Shown: in pieces, positions 1 to 6,761 of the stretch
Layout of the letters: the number at the start of each line of letters is the position of its first letter
Numbering within the stretch: position 1 is the stretch's first letter
Source of the DNA: an uncultured Azospirillum sp.
Lineage (GTDB): Bacteria; Pseudomonadota; Alphaproteobacteria; RF32; CAG-239
Assembly: GCA_902489675.1 (NCBI GenBank)
Contig: CABUAP010000006.1
Location: forward strand, 1-19,476
DNA: 19,476 bases
Direction: 5' to 3'
The notes under the pieces: generated by a model
The model's input: only the letters and a program-made list of their open reading frames with translations
Databases searched by the model: none
What the model was told of the DNA's origin: nothing
Position numbers and translations under genes: made by a program

Positions 1-52
1 AGTATTAGTTGAATATTTAGATATTAAATGATGAGAGTTTTTTTCTTACGCA

Positions 53-1135
53 CTATTTGAGAATGGAAACCGCCAATTCGATATCCGCATCGTTTCTTTC
101 CCGGCTTTCTTTTTCACAGCGCAAGTTTGTATAAGCTGCAGCCCTGTCAATCGGCATATTCTCATTGACATTAAAAGTGCAATAGTCCGGTATGATGCCG
201 ATCTTGTCTATTTTTTGCCCCGAAGGCGTATAAAAATGAGCTGTTGTCAGCGCCAGTCTGCCGCCGTTTTCAAAACTGTACATTTCCTGAATGCTGCCTT
301 TGCCAAAGCTGTTGGTGCCGATGATTTTTGCCTGTATCTGCTCAAGCAGGGCCGCCGCCACCACTTCGGCAGACGAGGCCGTGTTGCCGTCAATCAGGGT
401 AACAACCGGCAGGTTGAAGTTGCTTTCTTCGTCAGCATTGTAGTATTTGACTGCCGAATGGTCACGCCCTTTGACCGAGGCAATAATGCCGCCGTCAATA
501 AAAATACCGGCCACATCAATGGCTGCCGTCAGCAGTCCGCCCCGGTTGCCCCTCAGATCTAAAATAACCGCCCGAGCTTCGGGATAGTCTTTTAGAGCAG
601 TGAGAACATTTTGCTTGGTCGCTTTGTTGAAACTGCCGATTTTGATATACAGAATATCACCGATCATTCGCCGGGCAAACTGCATCAGCGGCTTAGAAAC
701 CGGTTCGTCCTCATCCAATTCGGAATAATAACGAGAGTTGTCGTCAAGGCTTTCGGCCGCGGCGGCCATCACTTTTTCGATCAGTTCAAAATCGTGATCA
801 GCCGCTTTGGCGGATACTTTGCCGGCGGCTTGGATCACTTGCAGTGTTATGGCTGCCCAGGCATTAATATCGTTGCTGTTTTCGGGTTTATGCCACAAAG
901 CGGCTTGTTGCCGTTTATAATATAAGTAGACCATTTCCTTACCGTCGGCAAACATCAGATTTTTATCAACGTTTGATAATCCCTGCAGCCCTTCAATTGT
1001 CAGTTTTTCCGCCGATATCGGTTCGGCGTGTTTTTCGCTGACGGTTGTATAAAAGGCAGTAATCAGCGAAAGGTCATCGGCTTGGGCATGACCAGCAGTA
1101 AGAAGGAAAATCAATAAGGCAAGGCGTTTTATCAT
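53..1135 (-). CDS. S41-family C-terminal processing peptidase-like protein, PDZ-less, exported
   Basis: This is a 360-residue serine protease of the S41 (CtpA/Prc/tail-specific protease) family, expected to cleave envelope proteins. Residues 1-19 form a signal peptide ending in AQA, so it should act in the periplasm. The S41 core is clear: IGDILYIKIGSF at 158-169, LDLRGNRGG at 192-200, the serine region NTASSAE at 251-257 (probable nucleophile Ser254), and SFGKGSIQ at 276-283 (probable catalytic Lys279). Family members normally carry a PDZ domain of about 80-90 residues between the helical N-terminal part and the core. Here only about 20 residues separate DDNSRYYS (131-138) from the core, so no PDZ domain fits. 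It is the last gene of the xth-rnr operon: its ATG shares one base with the rnr stop (TGATG), implying translational coupling. The family call is confident; the substrate is unknown. Confidence 0.88.
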   Translation of the reverse strand: MIKRLALLIFLLTAGHAQADDLSLITAFYTTVSEKHAEPISAEKLTIEGLQGLSNVDKNLMFADGKEMVYLYYKRQQAALWHKPENSNDINAWAAITLQVIQAAGKVSAKAADHDFELIEKVMAAAAESLDDNSRYYSELDEDEPVSKPLMQFARRMIGDILYIKIGSFNKATKQNVLTALKDYPEARAVILDLRGNRGGLLTAAIDVAGIFIDGGIIASVKGRDHSAVKYYNADEESNFNLPVVTLIDGNTASSAEVVAAALLEQIQAKIIGTNSFGKGSIQEMYSFENGGRLALTTAHFYTPSGQKIDKIGIIPDYCTFNVNENMPIDRAAAYTNLRCEKESRERNDADIELAVSILK

Positions 1136-3189
1136 CAGTTTCGGGACTTTCTTATGCGGGAATGTTTTTTTATCTTTTTTTCGGCTTTTTTAGACGTTTT
1201 TTTCTTTTTTTCTTTAGAAGACGACAGTTTCTTTTCATGGTTGTCTGCCGCCGGCATCTCGGGCAGGTAGCGGAAGATCAGTCCGCCGGTTATCGGGGCG
1301 GCTTCGCTTAAAATAACGGACAGCTTTTGTCCCAGACAGAATTTCAGTTTGCTGTCCACGCCTTTAAGGCAGCTGCCGGCGTCATACAGGCAGTAATAAT
1401 CTTTGGGCAGCGAGCGCATCGGGATCAATCCTTCGGCGCCAAGACTTTCGATCCGGACAAAAATACCGGCGTTAGTCAGACCGCTGATTTTGACTTCAAA
1501 TTCGGTTCCGACCAGTGGTTTGAGGTAAAGAGAGAGGTAACGGGCAGTCATATCTCTTTCGGCAGCTGCCGCTGTCCGCTCAGTTGAGCAAAGATGATCG
1601 GCCGTTTCCGCAAAAGCGTTGACGGAAGGCATTTCCTCAAGCTGATCGGACAAGCCGCAGGCGTTGACCAATGCGCGATGGATGAGCAGATCGGCATAAC
1701 GGCGGATCGGCGAAGTGAAATGGACATATTCTTTTAACCCGAGGCCGAAGTGGCCGATATTTTGCGGGGCGTATTGAGCCTGACATTGCAGACGCAAAAT
1801 AAGATCGTCAATGCCGGCACCGCGCCCTTGTTTGCGGCAGAGCTCAAGAATGCGGTTCAGATGTTCCGGTTTTAAGGCACGGCAGTCGGGGAGTTTGAGT
1901 TTTAAGCTGTCCAACAGCGGTTTGATTTCTTTTAATTTTTCTTCCGGCGGGCGATCGTGAATCCGGTACATTACCGGCTGCTTGGAAAGCTGCAGTCGGC
2001 GCGCGGCAGCCACGTTGGCGGCAATCATAAATTCTTCGATGATTTTGTGACTGATCAGACTTTCTTGTTTTTCAACCGCAATCACCGAACCGTCTTTATC
2101 CAGCCGGATTTTAACTTCGGTTGTTTCCAACTCGAGGGCGCCGCGTTTTTTGCGCGCCAATACCAACGCCTGATAGGCTTCATATAAAGGTTCTATCGCT
2201 TTTTTGAAAAGCTTTTTGGTTTGGCTGTTAAATGTGCCTTGCAGGGCAGCGGCCGTTTCTTTGTAGGTTAAACGGGCGGCAGATTTAATGACGCCGCGTT
2301 TAAATTCCCAGTCGACCAGATTGCCGCCGCGGTCAATTTGCATCAGGCAGGCGACAACCGGCCGTTTAACGCCGGGATTGAGCGAGCAGAGATCATTGCT
2401 GAGAATTTCCGGCAGCATCGGGATCACTTGTTGCGGCAGGTAGACGGAATTTCCCCGGCGGCAGGCTTCACGGTCGAGCGCACTGTTCGGACGAACATAA
2501 AATGACACATCGGCAATGGCGACGATCAGCCCAAAGCCGCTTTCGGTGCGGCAGGCATAGACGGCATCGTCAAAATCTTTGGAATCATCTCCGTCGATGG
2601 TCACAAAAGGCAGTCCGGTCAGGTTAATTCTTTCTTGGGTAGAAAAATCGGGAAATTTTCGGCATTCGTCTAATACATCGCGTTCAAAAATATGCGGCAG
2701 TTTATATTTTTGCGCAATCAATATGCTGCTGAGCTTTTCCATATTAAACAGACCGTGGTTTTGAACCAGCGAAACTTCTTTTGCGGAACCGCTGCCGCTG
2801 ATTTCGATTTCAACAAAATCGCCGTTTTTTAAGCTCTTGTTTTCACCTAAGACAATCGGTTTGGCGCCGCGTTCGGCCGGTATCATCAGACAAATGTGGT
2901 TTTGTCGTTCAATAATGCCGAAAATACTCTCAGTCGCTGTGGCTGTTCGGGCAGACGAAGTTCGTGCCACCGGTATGACGACATCGCCACCGGTTGTTTT
3001 TTTGATTTTTCCCAAAAATTCGTCGCCAATTGTCAAAGCCGGACGGATACTGCTTTCTTTAAGCGGAAATTGCCGCTCTTTATGTTCGCCTTTTCTCAAA
3101 ACGGCGAGCAGACCGCCGTCTTCGTCTTCCGCAATGACGCAAAACAGAGCATAGGCCGGGCTGCCGGCGTTTTTGTGGCTTTTCTTCAT
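1135..3189 (-). CDS. rnr: Ribonuclease R (RNB-family 3'-5' exoribonuclease), short form
   Basis: This 684-residue protein is a processive 3'-to-5' exoribonuclease that degrades structured RNA in the cytoplasm. The RNB active site DGDDSKDFDDAV lies at 199-210 and keeps all four metal-binding aspartates (199, 205, 207, 208). The RNB domain continues through RRGNSVYLPQQVIPMLPE and FTSPIRRYADLLIHRAL. An S1 RNA-binding domain follows at roughly 560-640, then a lysine-rich tail of about 35 residues, seen in the DNA as T runs near 1160-1215. RNase R is usually 730-810 residues and begins with a helix-turn-helix-like region; this protein starts directly at the cold-shock-type domains. The start is firm because its ATG overlaps the xth stop by four bases (ATGA) and no room exists upstream in frame. 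RNase II is less likely given the S1 position and basic tail. Confidence 0.95.
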   Translation of the reverse strand: MKKSHKNAGSPAYALFCVIAEDEDGGLLAVLRKGEHKERQFPLKESSIRPALTIGDEFLGKIKKTTGGDVVIPVARTSSARTATATESIFGIIERQNHICLMIPAERGAKPIVLGENKSLKNGDFVEIEISGSGSAKEVSLVQNHGLFNMEKLSSILIAQKYKLPHIFERDVLDECRKFPDFSTQERINLTGLPFVTIDGDDSKDFDDAVYACRTESGFGLIVAIADVSFYVRPNSALDREACRRGNSVYLPQQVIPMLPEILSNDLCSLNPGVKRPVVACLMQIDRGGNLVDWEFKRGVIKSAARLTYKETAAALQGTFNSQTKKLFKKAIEPLYEAYQALVLARKKRGALELETTEVKIRLDKDGSVIAVEKQESLISHKIIEEFMIAANVAAARRLQLSKQPVMYRIHDRPPEEKLKEIKPLLDSLKLKLPDCRALKPEHLNRILELCRKQGRGAGIDDLILRLQCQAQYAPQNIGHFGLGLKEYVHFTSPIRRYADLLIHRALVNACGLSDQLEEMPSVNAFAETADHLCSTERTAAAAERDMTARYLSLYLKPLVGTEFEVKISGLTNAGIFVRIESLGAEGLIPMRSLPKDYYCLYDAGSCLKGVDSKLKFCLGQKLSVILSEAAPITGGLIFRYLPEMPAADNHEKKLSSSKEKKKKTSKKAEKKIKKHSRIRKSRN

Positions 3190-3980
3190 GAGCGGAACTC
3201 GGCGATAAGAGCGGTATGGTCGGAAGGTTTGGCCGCCAGTCGCGGCCGTTTGTCAACATCGCAGGAAGAAAGCCTGTCAACCGCCGGCGCATTCAAAAAC
3301 AGATAATCAATCCGCATACCGAAATCGGCTTTGAGCGCATTGCCGGTATAATCCCAAAACGTATATCCCGGATCTTGGGGATGCAGTGTGCGGAAAGCAT
3401 CATAAAAACCGTTGTAGGTCAAAGCGGTGAGCTTTTGCCGAACTTCGGGTCTAAATAAAGCGTTGCCGATAAAAGGTTTGGGATCATAAACATCGTTTTC
3501 GCTCAAAATTACATTAAAATCGCCGCCGAGAACAACCGGAACGGAAAGTTTTTGCAAATCTGCCGCATGACGAAGCAAGGCGTCCATCCATTTAAGTTTA
3601 TATATATATTTGGATTGGTCGCTGCTGTCATTATAGGGTGGGTTGCCGTTGGGCAGATAAATGGATGCCAGCCGCCATTTTTGTCCTTCGACCTCAATTT
3701 CCGCCTCCAGATAACGGGCGTTTTCATCCTCAAAATCCGGCAGTCCGGTACGGATGACCGAGATCGGGGGGCGGCTCAAAACGGCCACCCCGTTGTAGCT
3801 CTTTTGTCCGAGCATTTCGGCCTGATAGCCGGCGGCGCGCAGTTCAAAAAACGGGAAGTTGTTATATTCGCTTTTAATTTCCTGAACCAAAACCACATCG
3901 GGCTTTGCCAAAGCAAGCCATGCGGTCAGGTTTTCGATCCGTGCGTTTATCGAATTCAGGTTATAGGCGGCAATTTTCAT
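3186..3980 (-). CDS. xth: Exodeoxyribonuclease III / AP endonuclease
   Basis: This 264-residue enzyme of the exonuclease III/EEP family should cleave DNA at abasic sites and trim 3' ends in base-excision repair. The start MKIAAYNLNSINAR is typical. Catalytic motifs appear in order: LVQEIK with Glu34, SYNGVAVLSR at 61-70, IYLPNG around Tyr108, GGDFNV with Asp154 and Asn156, RIDYLFLN with Asp225, and the terminal SDH with Asp254 and His255. Length matches the family. A Shine-Dalgarno-like AAAGG lies nine bases before the ATG on the minus strand. It is the first gene of a three-gene operon; its stop overlaps the rnr start by four bases. Transcription probably begins in the A/T-rich gap shared with the divergent SPOR gene. 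No key residue is missing. Confidence 0.96.
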   Translation of the reverse strand: MKIAAYNLNSINARIENLTAWLALAKPDVVLVQEIKSEYNNFPFFELRAAGYQAEMLGQKSYNGVAVLSRPPISVIRTGLPDFEDENARYLEAEIEVEGQKWRLASIYLPNGNPPYNDSSDQSKYIYKLKWMDALLRHAADLQKLSVPVVLGGDFNVILSENDVYDPKPFIGNALFRPEVRQKLTALTYNGFYDAFRTLHPQDPGYTFWDYTGNALKADFGMRIDYLFLNAPAVDRLSSCDVDKRPRLAAKPSDHTALIAEFRS

Positions 3981-4099
3981 GAATTTATACCTTTACTATT
4001 TGATCTTTTATAATGTATATTACTTTTAAATCGATTGAAAGCTAAAAAAGCGTCTTATCTATTAAATATGTATATAAGGCGGGATCAACAGGAGAAAAA
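3981..4099. promoter_or_regulatory. Divergent A/T-rich intergenic region, probable promoters for xth and the SPOR operon
   Basis: This 119-base gap separates divergent genes and must hold the leaders of both operons. On the plus strand TTGAAA at 4035-4040 is followed after 19 bases by TATTAA (4060-4065), a weak sigma-70-like pair. On the minus strand TTGATC (4088-4083) with 17-base spacing before TTTAAT is a similar weak candidate. A perfect TATAAT at 4009-4014 on the plus strand lacks a matching -35. GGAG at 4091-4094 is the ribosome binding site for the SPOR gene. Individual promoter assignments are tentative. Confidence 0.35.
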
Positions 4100-5008
4100 A
4101 TGATGTTAAACGGTTTTCCGGACAATTTCCGAATGGGCGATGATGATGTCTTGAACGAATTTCGCCAGAAGCAGGCCAATTTCGATCTGGAGGAAAAGCG
4201 TAACGAAATCAATAATTCGCGTAGTTTGTTTATCGGTGCGCTGGCCGGTTTGGCAATGGCGGCCATAGTCGGTTGGTTTGTGCTGGCGCCGCAGTATCAG
4301 AGCGGTGAGGAAGAAGAAGTTCCGGTTATCCGCCGTCCGCAGGAAGAAGTGAAAATTCCGCCGGTGGAGCCGGGCAGTGTAGAAATTTCCAATCAGGAAA
4401 AAACCGTTTATGATATCATTGAACGCAAACCCGAAAATATTGAAGAAGCCAATATCCTGCCGCCTTCCGAACAACCGAATGCCGATGCGATCGAGGCTCT
4501 GGTTGAAGAAGTAACGACTAAAGAGAACGAAACACAGTCCGCTAAAGCGCCAGCCGTTCGGGCAGAATCTCTGGCAGCGCCCGCTCAGACGGAGAAAGCC
4601 GAAACGCTGAAAACCGAAGCGCCGGCGGAAAAAACTGCCGCATCAAGCGAAACAAAAAATGAACCTGTCGTTTCTGCGCAAAAAGATACGCCGAAAGCTA
4701 AGCCGGAACCCAAAGTAAAAGAACCGGCGCCGGCTGCTGCCGCGCCTGAAAAAATTGCTAAAGGCGCTTGGCAAATTCAGCTGATGTCGTCACCGAATAA
4801 AGCGGCGGTTGAAAAATCATGGAAAACAATGTCGGCAAAATATAAAGTTCTGTCCGGGTTGCCGTATGAAGTCAGCAGTGCGGATCTTGGCGCTAAAGGA
4901 ACCTATTATCGCTTAAAGGCCGGCAATTTTGCCACTAAAGAAGAAGCAGCGGCTTTGTGCGGAAAATTAAAGGCCGCCGGCGGCAGCTGTTTTACCGCAA
5001 GGAAATAA
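4100..5008 (+). CDS. SPOR-domain membrane protein
   Basis: A 302-residue bitopic inner-membrane protein. Residues 1-41 are a charged cytoplasmic N-terminus, 43-63 form one transmembrane helix, 68-220 are a low-complexity periplasmic linker rich in Ala, Pro, Glu and Lys, and 222-300 form a C-terminal SPOR domain (starting GAWQIQLMSSPNKAAVE and containing YYRLKAGNFATKEEA). SPOR domains bind denuded peptidoglycan glycan strands, so a role at the division septum or in peptidoglycan remodelling is likely; this is family knowledge. GGAG at 4091-4094 supports the ATG at 4100; a second ATG at 4103 is also possible. The gene is two bases from the next start and lies in one operon with nagZ, a peptidoglycan-recycling gene, a pairing common in Alphaproteobacteria. 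It is not close enough to named proteins such as FtsN or DamX for a symbol. Confidence 0.9.
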   Translation: MMLNGFPDNFRMGDDDVLNEFRQKQANFDLEEKRNEINNSRSLFIGALAGLAMAAIVGWFVLAPQYQSGEEEEVPVIRRPQEEVKIPPVEPGSVEISNQEKTVYDIIERKPENIEEANILPPSEQPNADAIEALVEEVTTKENETQSAKAPAVRAESLAAPAQTEKAETLKTEAPAEKTAASSETKNEPVVSAQKDTPKAKPEPKVKEPAPAAAAPEKIAKGAWQIQLMSSPNKAAVEKSWKTMSAKYKVLSGLPYEVSSADLGAKGTYYRLKAGNFATKEEAAALCGKLKAAGGSCFTARK

Positions 5009-5010
5009 TA

Positions 5011-5673
5011 ATGGAAGTGTATATCGGGGTGGCCGTTACCCTGTGCGCCGTGTTTTTTGCAATTGTGCTGCACGAAGTTGCGCACGGCTATGCGGCATAT
5101 TTGCTGGGGGATGATACGGCCAAACGGGCAGGACGGCTGTCGCTTAATCCGCTCAAACATATTGATCCGTTCGGTTCGGTTTTTCTGCCGTTGTTTTTGT
5201 TGTGGAGCGGCGCCGGCTTTTTGTTTGGCTGGGCCAAACCGGTACCGGTCAGTTTTTATCGGTTGAAAAAATTTCCTCGCGATATGCTGATTGTTTCGGG
5301 CGCGGGAATTGCGGTCAATCTGGCGTTGGCGCTGGTTTCCGGGGTGATTTTTAATTTTTTTGCCGCTCTTGAAATGCTGCCCGATTTGCTTAAATTGTTT
5401 TTGTTGTATTTTTGTATCAGCAATTTGGTGCTGGCTTTCTTTAACCTGCTGCCGATCCCCCCGCTTGACGGTTCCAAGTTGTTTTTTGGTTGGATTCGCC
5501 GGCCGTGGGCGCAAAAATATGTTTCTTCCGATCGCTACGGGTTGTCGCTGCTGATTGTTATTGCAGTGGTGCTGCCGATGATCGGGGCTGCATTTGGGTT
5601 GCCGGTGATTGATCCGCTCCGCTGGTATTTGTCGCATACGTTGTCTTGGTTTTTAGGTATGATCGGAGGGTAA
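5011..5673 (+). CDS. M50 site-2 protease family integral membrane metalloprotease
   Basis: A 220-residue polytopic membrane protein of the small (YwhC-like, PDZ-less) site-2 protease group. The zinc motif HEVAHG is at 21-26 within the first hydrophobic segment, and the third zinc ligand lies in NLLPIPPLDG at 145-154 (Asp153). Further hydrophobic segments lie at about 55-75, 92-118, 127-150 and 176-197, so four to six membrane passes are expected. Such proteases cut membrane-embedded substrates; the substrate here is unknown. I chose the ATG at 5011 because AAGGA at 4999-5003 lies just upstream and because the protein then begins directly in the first membrane segment, as in the family. The longer in-frame start at 4957 would overlap the SPOR gene and add a basic stretch. 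It is operonic with the SPOR gene and nagZ. Confidence 0.92.
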   Translation: MEVYIGVAVTLCAVFFAIVLHEVAHGYAAYLLGDDTAKRAGRLSLNPLKHIDPFGSVFLPLFLLWSGAGFLFGWAKPVPVSFYRLKKFPRDMLIVSGAGIAVNLALALVSGVIFNFFAALEMLPDLLKLFLLYFCISNLVLAFFNLLPIPPLDGSKLFFGWIRRPWAQKYVSSDRYGLSLLIVIAVVLPMIGAAFGLPVIDPLRWYLSHTLSWFLGMIGG

Positions 5674-5676
5674 TAA

Positions 5677-6717
5677 ATGTTATCGGCACTGGTTTCCGTA
5701 AGCGGCTTTAGTTTAAGCGACGGTGAAAAACGGTGGCTGCAAAAATATCGTCCGGCCGGGGTTTCTCTTTTTGCCCGCAATATAAAAGATCTTGAGCAAC
5801 TGCGCCGCCTGACCGCCGAAATTCGTGAGGTTACCGACAATAAAAATATTTTGATTGCCGTAGATCAGGAAGGCGGGCGAGTCCGCCGCCTGAACGGCTC
5901 TGATTTTCATGCTGCGGCATCGCAGTATGTGCTGGGGCAATTGGACGAGGAGATAGCTGCGGCTCATGCGAAGATTATCAGCGATGACCTGCGGCGAGCC
6001 GGTATCAATTTTAATTTTGCTCCGGTTTTGGATATGGCATATCCTGCCACTCATCCGGTGCTGAAATCTCGATGTTTCGGCAGCAGTGAGCAAAAAACGG
6101 CATTGCTTGGCCAAGTAATGATTAATACCTATCGCCAAAACGGTATTTGTCCCTGTATGAAGCATATGCCCGGACACGGGCGGGCGGAAACCGATCCGCA
6201 TCTGGGGCTGCCGGTTGTAAACAATGCGCTGCCCGAGTTGGCAAAAGATTTTTATCCTTTTACCGAAAATAACGATTGCCCGGCCGGCATGACCGCCCAT
6301 ATTGTCGTCAGCGCGGTTGATGACCGTTTACCTGTAACTTTGAGCAAAAAAGCAATCGATTATCTGATCCGCGGTTTGATCAATTTTAACGGGCTGCTTA
6401 TCTCTGATGCCATTGATATGCAGGCTTTAAGCGGCAGCATCGGTGAAAGGGCGGCGGCGGTTATCGATGCCGGCTGCGATTTGGTTTGCTACTGCGGCGG
6501 AAAATTGGAAGATTTGGAAGCGCTTTCGGTAAACTGTCCTCGGCTTTCTGACCGCAGTTATGAAAGGCTGCAGGCTGTTTATAATGTTTTTTCCTCACCG
6601 GGAAAGGCTTTGGATACCGCTTTGGAAGATCGTTATTATCGAGCTGTCGGTCTGGTAGAGGAATATGATGAAAGTTATGATGCAACCGAGGTTTTAAATC
6701 GGATGCAAAAAGCCTAA
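5677..6717 (+). CDS. nagZ: Beta-N-acetylhexosaminidase (GH3 family, NagZ)
   Basis: A 346-residue cytoplasmic glycoside hydrolase family 3 enzyme that removes N-acetylglucosamine from muropeptides during peptidoglycan recycling. Seen motifs: AVDQEGGRVRRL at 61-72, FAPVLDM at 114-120, KHMPGHGRAETDPH at 162-175 carrying the Asp173-His175 dyad typical of NagZ, and LISDAIDM at 241-248 with the probable nucleophile Asp244. The family usually reads SDDLSM there; the residue after the nucleophile is Ala instead of Asp. GGAGGG at 5665-5670, inside the last codons of the protease gene, gives a strong ribosome binding site six bases before the ATG. It is the last gene of the SPOR-protease-nagZ operon and runs into a terminator three bases after its stop. 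In many Alphaproteobacteria nagZ is followed by scpA and scpB; they are absent here. Confidence 0.94.
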   Translation: MLSALVSVSGFSLSDGEKRWLQKYRPAGVSLFARNIKDLEQLRRLTAEIREVTDNKNILIAVDQEGGRVRRLNGSDFHAAASQYVLGQLDEEIAAAHAKIISDDLRRAGINFNFAPVLDMAYPATHPVLKSRCFGSSEQKTALLGQVMINTYRQNGICPCMKHMPGHGRAETDPHLGLPVVNNALPELAKDFYPFTENNDCPAGMTAHIVVSAVDDRLPVTLSKKAIDYLIRGLINFNGLLISDAIDMQALSGSIGERAAAVIDAGCDLVCYCGGKLEDLEALSVNCPRLSDRSYERLQAVYNVFSSPGKALDTALEDRYYRAVGLVEEYDESYDATEVLNRMQKA

Positions 6718-6719
6718 AG

Positions 6720-6750
6720 CAAAACACCCGAACATTCGGGTGTTTTGTTT
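6720..6750. terminator. Bidirectional rho-independent terminator between nagZ and the molybdenum-cofactor gene
   Basis: A near-perfect inverted repeat: the left arm at 6720-6732 (CAAAACACCCGAA) pairs with the right arm at 6735-6747 (TTCGGGTGTTTTG). Its A-rich left side and T-rich right side give a U tract in either direction. It lies between converging genes and probably stops both transcripts. Confidence 0.9.
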
Positions 6751-6761
6751 AATCATAGCAC

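Noticed and set aside
1..52. Possible tail of a plus-strand gene (frame 2 reads VLVEYLDIK then a TGA at 29-31), and a T-rich stretch near 38-45.
   Set aside because: Only nine codons are visible, with no family signal, so coding cannot be supported.
1160..1215. T-rich runs that resemble a terminator or slippage site.
   Set aside because: They encode the lysine-rich tail of RNase R in an intact reading frame and form no hairpin.
4957..5010. Longer start for the M50 protease, adding a basic stretch before the first membrane segment.
   Set aside because: It overlaps the SPOR gene, whereas the ATG at 5011 has a good ribosome binding site and the expected N-terminus.
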